Shown here: piece after piece, positions 5,306 through 6,623 of the stretch
Layout of the letters: each line of letters opens with the position of its first letter
Position numbering within the stretch: position 1 is the first letter of the stretch
Assembly (NCBI GenBank): GCA_031282905.1
Contig: JAITCV010000146.1
Coordinates: 1-6,623, forward strand
Origin: Azoarcus sp.
Lineage (GTDB): Bacteria > Pseudomonadota > Gammaproteobacteria > Burkholderiales > Rhodocyclaceae
Length of the DNA: 6,623 nt
Reading direction: 5' to 3'
Translations under genes and position numbers: made by a program
Notes under the pieces: model-generated
Database searches by the model: none
The model's input: only the letters and a program-made list of their open reading frames with translations
Told to the model about the DNA's origin: nothing

Positions 5306-6622
5306 TTACCATGCAGGCGTATTGGGCGCGCCGGCGCACGAAACGGTCGTACCGCCAGACAAGTGGCAAGTGCCCGCGCCATCGTAGTACAACACCTTGG
5401 CATCGGCGCGGGTCGAGAAGCAATAGCCGAACACGGTCACGGTACCGATATCGCCCGTGGCTGCCGCACCGTCGAGGAACTGGCCCAGCGCGAATGTCTT
5501 GACTGGCTCTGCGGCATAAAGCGTGTATGAGAACATCGGCGCGCCGGCATGAATGCGGTCACTATAGATTTGGGCGGTATTGCTCGCCACGGCGCTTTCC
5601 AGCAAGGCAATGTCGGTATAGCCGGACTCGACATCGAGCAGCATCTGGAATACGTCGCAGTTGTAGCCCGCCAGCGTGTCGGCCTTGGCGGCGATGCCCG
5701 AGACCGGCTGGTGGTAGAGATAGATCGAGCTACGCAGATCCATGCCAGTGTTGGTGACCAGCGTCGCCAGCAAGTCGCCATTGGCAACGGAGATGCTGAA
5801 ATCGTAAGTGAGGTCGCCATGGGGAACGCTCACGGTAGTGGTGGCGAGGTTACCGTGGATGCCGCGGCCGGTCGTGGAGGTGATGAGCTTGACACTCTGG
5901 CCTTGGGCAAGGCGGGTGAGATCCCCGCCATCAATGGCGATGTTGATGGTACTGCCCGCGATGTGCGCCGAATTTTCGACGAATTCGCCATCATCGAAAT
6001 CCCACTGTTGTTCGCCGCTGATGGTGAGCACCACATCGCCCGCGCCGATGTTCGCGGGCAAATGGAAATTGAGCGTCTGGAAGCCGGAGAACCCGCTGAT
6101 CACGGTGGATTGGCTCTTGTATACATTCAGGGCATTGCCAGAGCTCAGGTCATTGCGCCCGCCGTATAGATTGCCGTGAATCTGGATCGTCTCTTGTGGG
6201 TTGCCGTTGGCGCTGGAAGTACCAAGGGTGATGCTGTTGTTGTTGCCACTGCCATGATCGCCATCCATGACGACACCACCATAGATGTCGATGGGACGCT
6301 CCGTTTCGCCGATCGTGCTGTTGCGGATGAACACCGCGTTGCCATTGGCTACGCTGCCCGTTCCGTCGTCCCCGTTGGGGACAACAAACCCGCCGCCGAT
6401 CACAACCTCGTTATCGTCGACGCCGTCCCGTGTGATCGTGCTGTTGTTGATCGTGATCAGATTGCCATTGGCGCGCCCTTGGTCGCTCGCGTCGAAGCCG
6501 CCGGCAATGCCAATCACCGGCGCACCATGTACACCATGCAGCAACATCGCGCTGCCGTTGATATATACCGTGTTGTTGAGTGCGCCCGCCCCATAAAGTG
6601 AAAGTCCGCCCACCACATGGTA
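5306..6622 (-). CDS. large surface/secreted protein with autotransporter-passenger-type repeats, C-terminal part
   Basis: The frame is open from the right window edge to the TAA at 5308-5306. About 438 residues are visible and the N-terminus lies outside. Numbering from the GTG at 6616, residues 11-165 carry four or five loose repeats of about 40 residues, with the pattern G-N-x-(V/I)-x-I-x-N-S-T-I followed by (I/V)-x-G-G (ANGNLITINNSTI, ANGNAVFIRNSTI, IDIYGG, NLYGG). Residues 171-290 resemble the passenger end of large autotransporters: SGFQTLNFHLPANIGAGDVVLTISG, then GQSVKLI and GDLLATLV. These features predict an exported right-handed beta-solenoid, probably an adhesin-like protein. Unusually, no outer-membrane beta-barrel follows. 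Residues 294-436 are a different tail with Cys320, Cys399, Cys417 and Cys427, ending in SCAGAPNTPAW. No start or signal peptide can be assessed. Function beyond surface or secreted structure is not recognised. Confidence 0.8.
   Translation of the reverse strand, partial: YHVVGGLSLYGAGALNNTVYINGSAMLLHGVHGAPVIGIAGGFDASDQGRANGNLITINNSTITRDGVDDNEVVIGGGFVVPNGDDGTGSVANGNAVFIRNSTIGETERPIDIYGGVVMDGDHGSGNNNSITLGTSSANGNPQETIQIHGNLYGGRNDLSSGNALNVYKSQSTVISGFSGFQTLNFHLPANIGAGDVVLTISGEQQWDFDDGEFVENSAHIAGSTINIAIDGGDLTRLAQGQSVKLITSTTGRGIHGNLATTTVSVPHGDLTYDFSISVANGDLLATLVTNTGMDLRSSIYLYHQPVSGIAAKADTLAGYNCDVFQMLLDVESGYTDIALLESAVASNTAQIYSDRIHAGAPMFSYTLYAAEPVKTFALGQFLDGAAATGDIGTVTVFGYCFSTRADAKVLYYDGAGTCHLSGGTTVSCAGAPNTPAW
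6122..6586 (-). repeat. degenerate ~40-residue beta-solenoid repeats
   Basis: Translated repeats in the passenger-type protein start near residues 11, 49, 90, 123 and 159. Each unit has a Gly-Asn turn, a short beta strand (V/I-x-I), Asn-Ser-Thr-Ile or similar, then a second strand ending in Gly-Gly. They differ at DNA level, so they are old repeats rather than recent duplications. More copies probably lie beyond the window. Confidence 0.65.
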
Positions 6623-6623
6623 A

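Noticed and set aside
5549..6169. 206-codon plus-strand frame opposite the passenger-type gene
   Set aside because: The minus-strand frame shows beta-repeat and passenger patterns over its length. The plus frame shows none and has no initiation signals.
1..6623. CRISPR array, tRNA or rRNA, insertion sequence ends, integration site
   Set aside because: I saw no regularly spaced repeats, no cloverleaf or rRNA-like segment, no transposase or integrase motif, and no paired terminal repeats. The short tandem repeat at 5072-5089 is too small to count.

Overview
The window looks like a GC-rich betaproteobacterial chromosome. The genes rplU-rpmA-obgE-proB run in that order, and the ObgE and ProB sequences have a betaproteobacterial flavour (for example the ProB stretch GSGISKGGMITK). 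A more precise placement, such as Nitrosomonadales/Gallionellaceae-like, is only a guess.

Layout. Bases 1-2879 (+) hold a conserved housekeeping block: the 3' end of rplU (L21), complete rpmA (L27), an intrinsic terminator or attenuator, obgE (ribosome-assembly GTPase), and proB (glutamate 5-kinase), which abuts or overlaps obgE. Bases 2880-3093 are a convergent intergenic stretch. It holds a hairpin over the proB stop codon, a probable bidirectional terminator, and a 19-codon reading frame with a good ribosome binding site that looks like the start of a lost gene. Bases 3094-4857 (-) encode a membrane-anchored M48 zinc metallopeptidase of 587 aa with a C-terminal extension. It is driven by a near-consensus promoter at 4891-4919.

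Bases 4858-5305 have no convincing protein gene but are dense in signals: two back-to-back promoters whose -10 boxes overlap, a plus-strand intrinsic terminator that would end an RNA of about 87 nt, a 15-bp hairpin, a tandem 9-bp repeat, a possible relic of a gene's 3' end, and a hairpin terminator for the last gene. Bases 5306-6622 (-) are the 3' part of a large surface or secreted protein. It has autotransporter-passenger-type Gly/Asn beta repeats and runs off the right edge. Its C-terminus is not a beta-barrel but a tail of about 143 residues with four cysteines.

How the parts relate. The left block supports ribosome assembly (L21, L27, ObgE) and the first step of proline synthesis (ProB). 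The right half is accessory-like. The most interesting places are the divergent promoter/small-RNA candidate at 4865-4986 and the barrel-less passenger protein. No CRISPR array, tRNA, rRNA, integrase, transposase or obvious defence system was seen.
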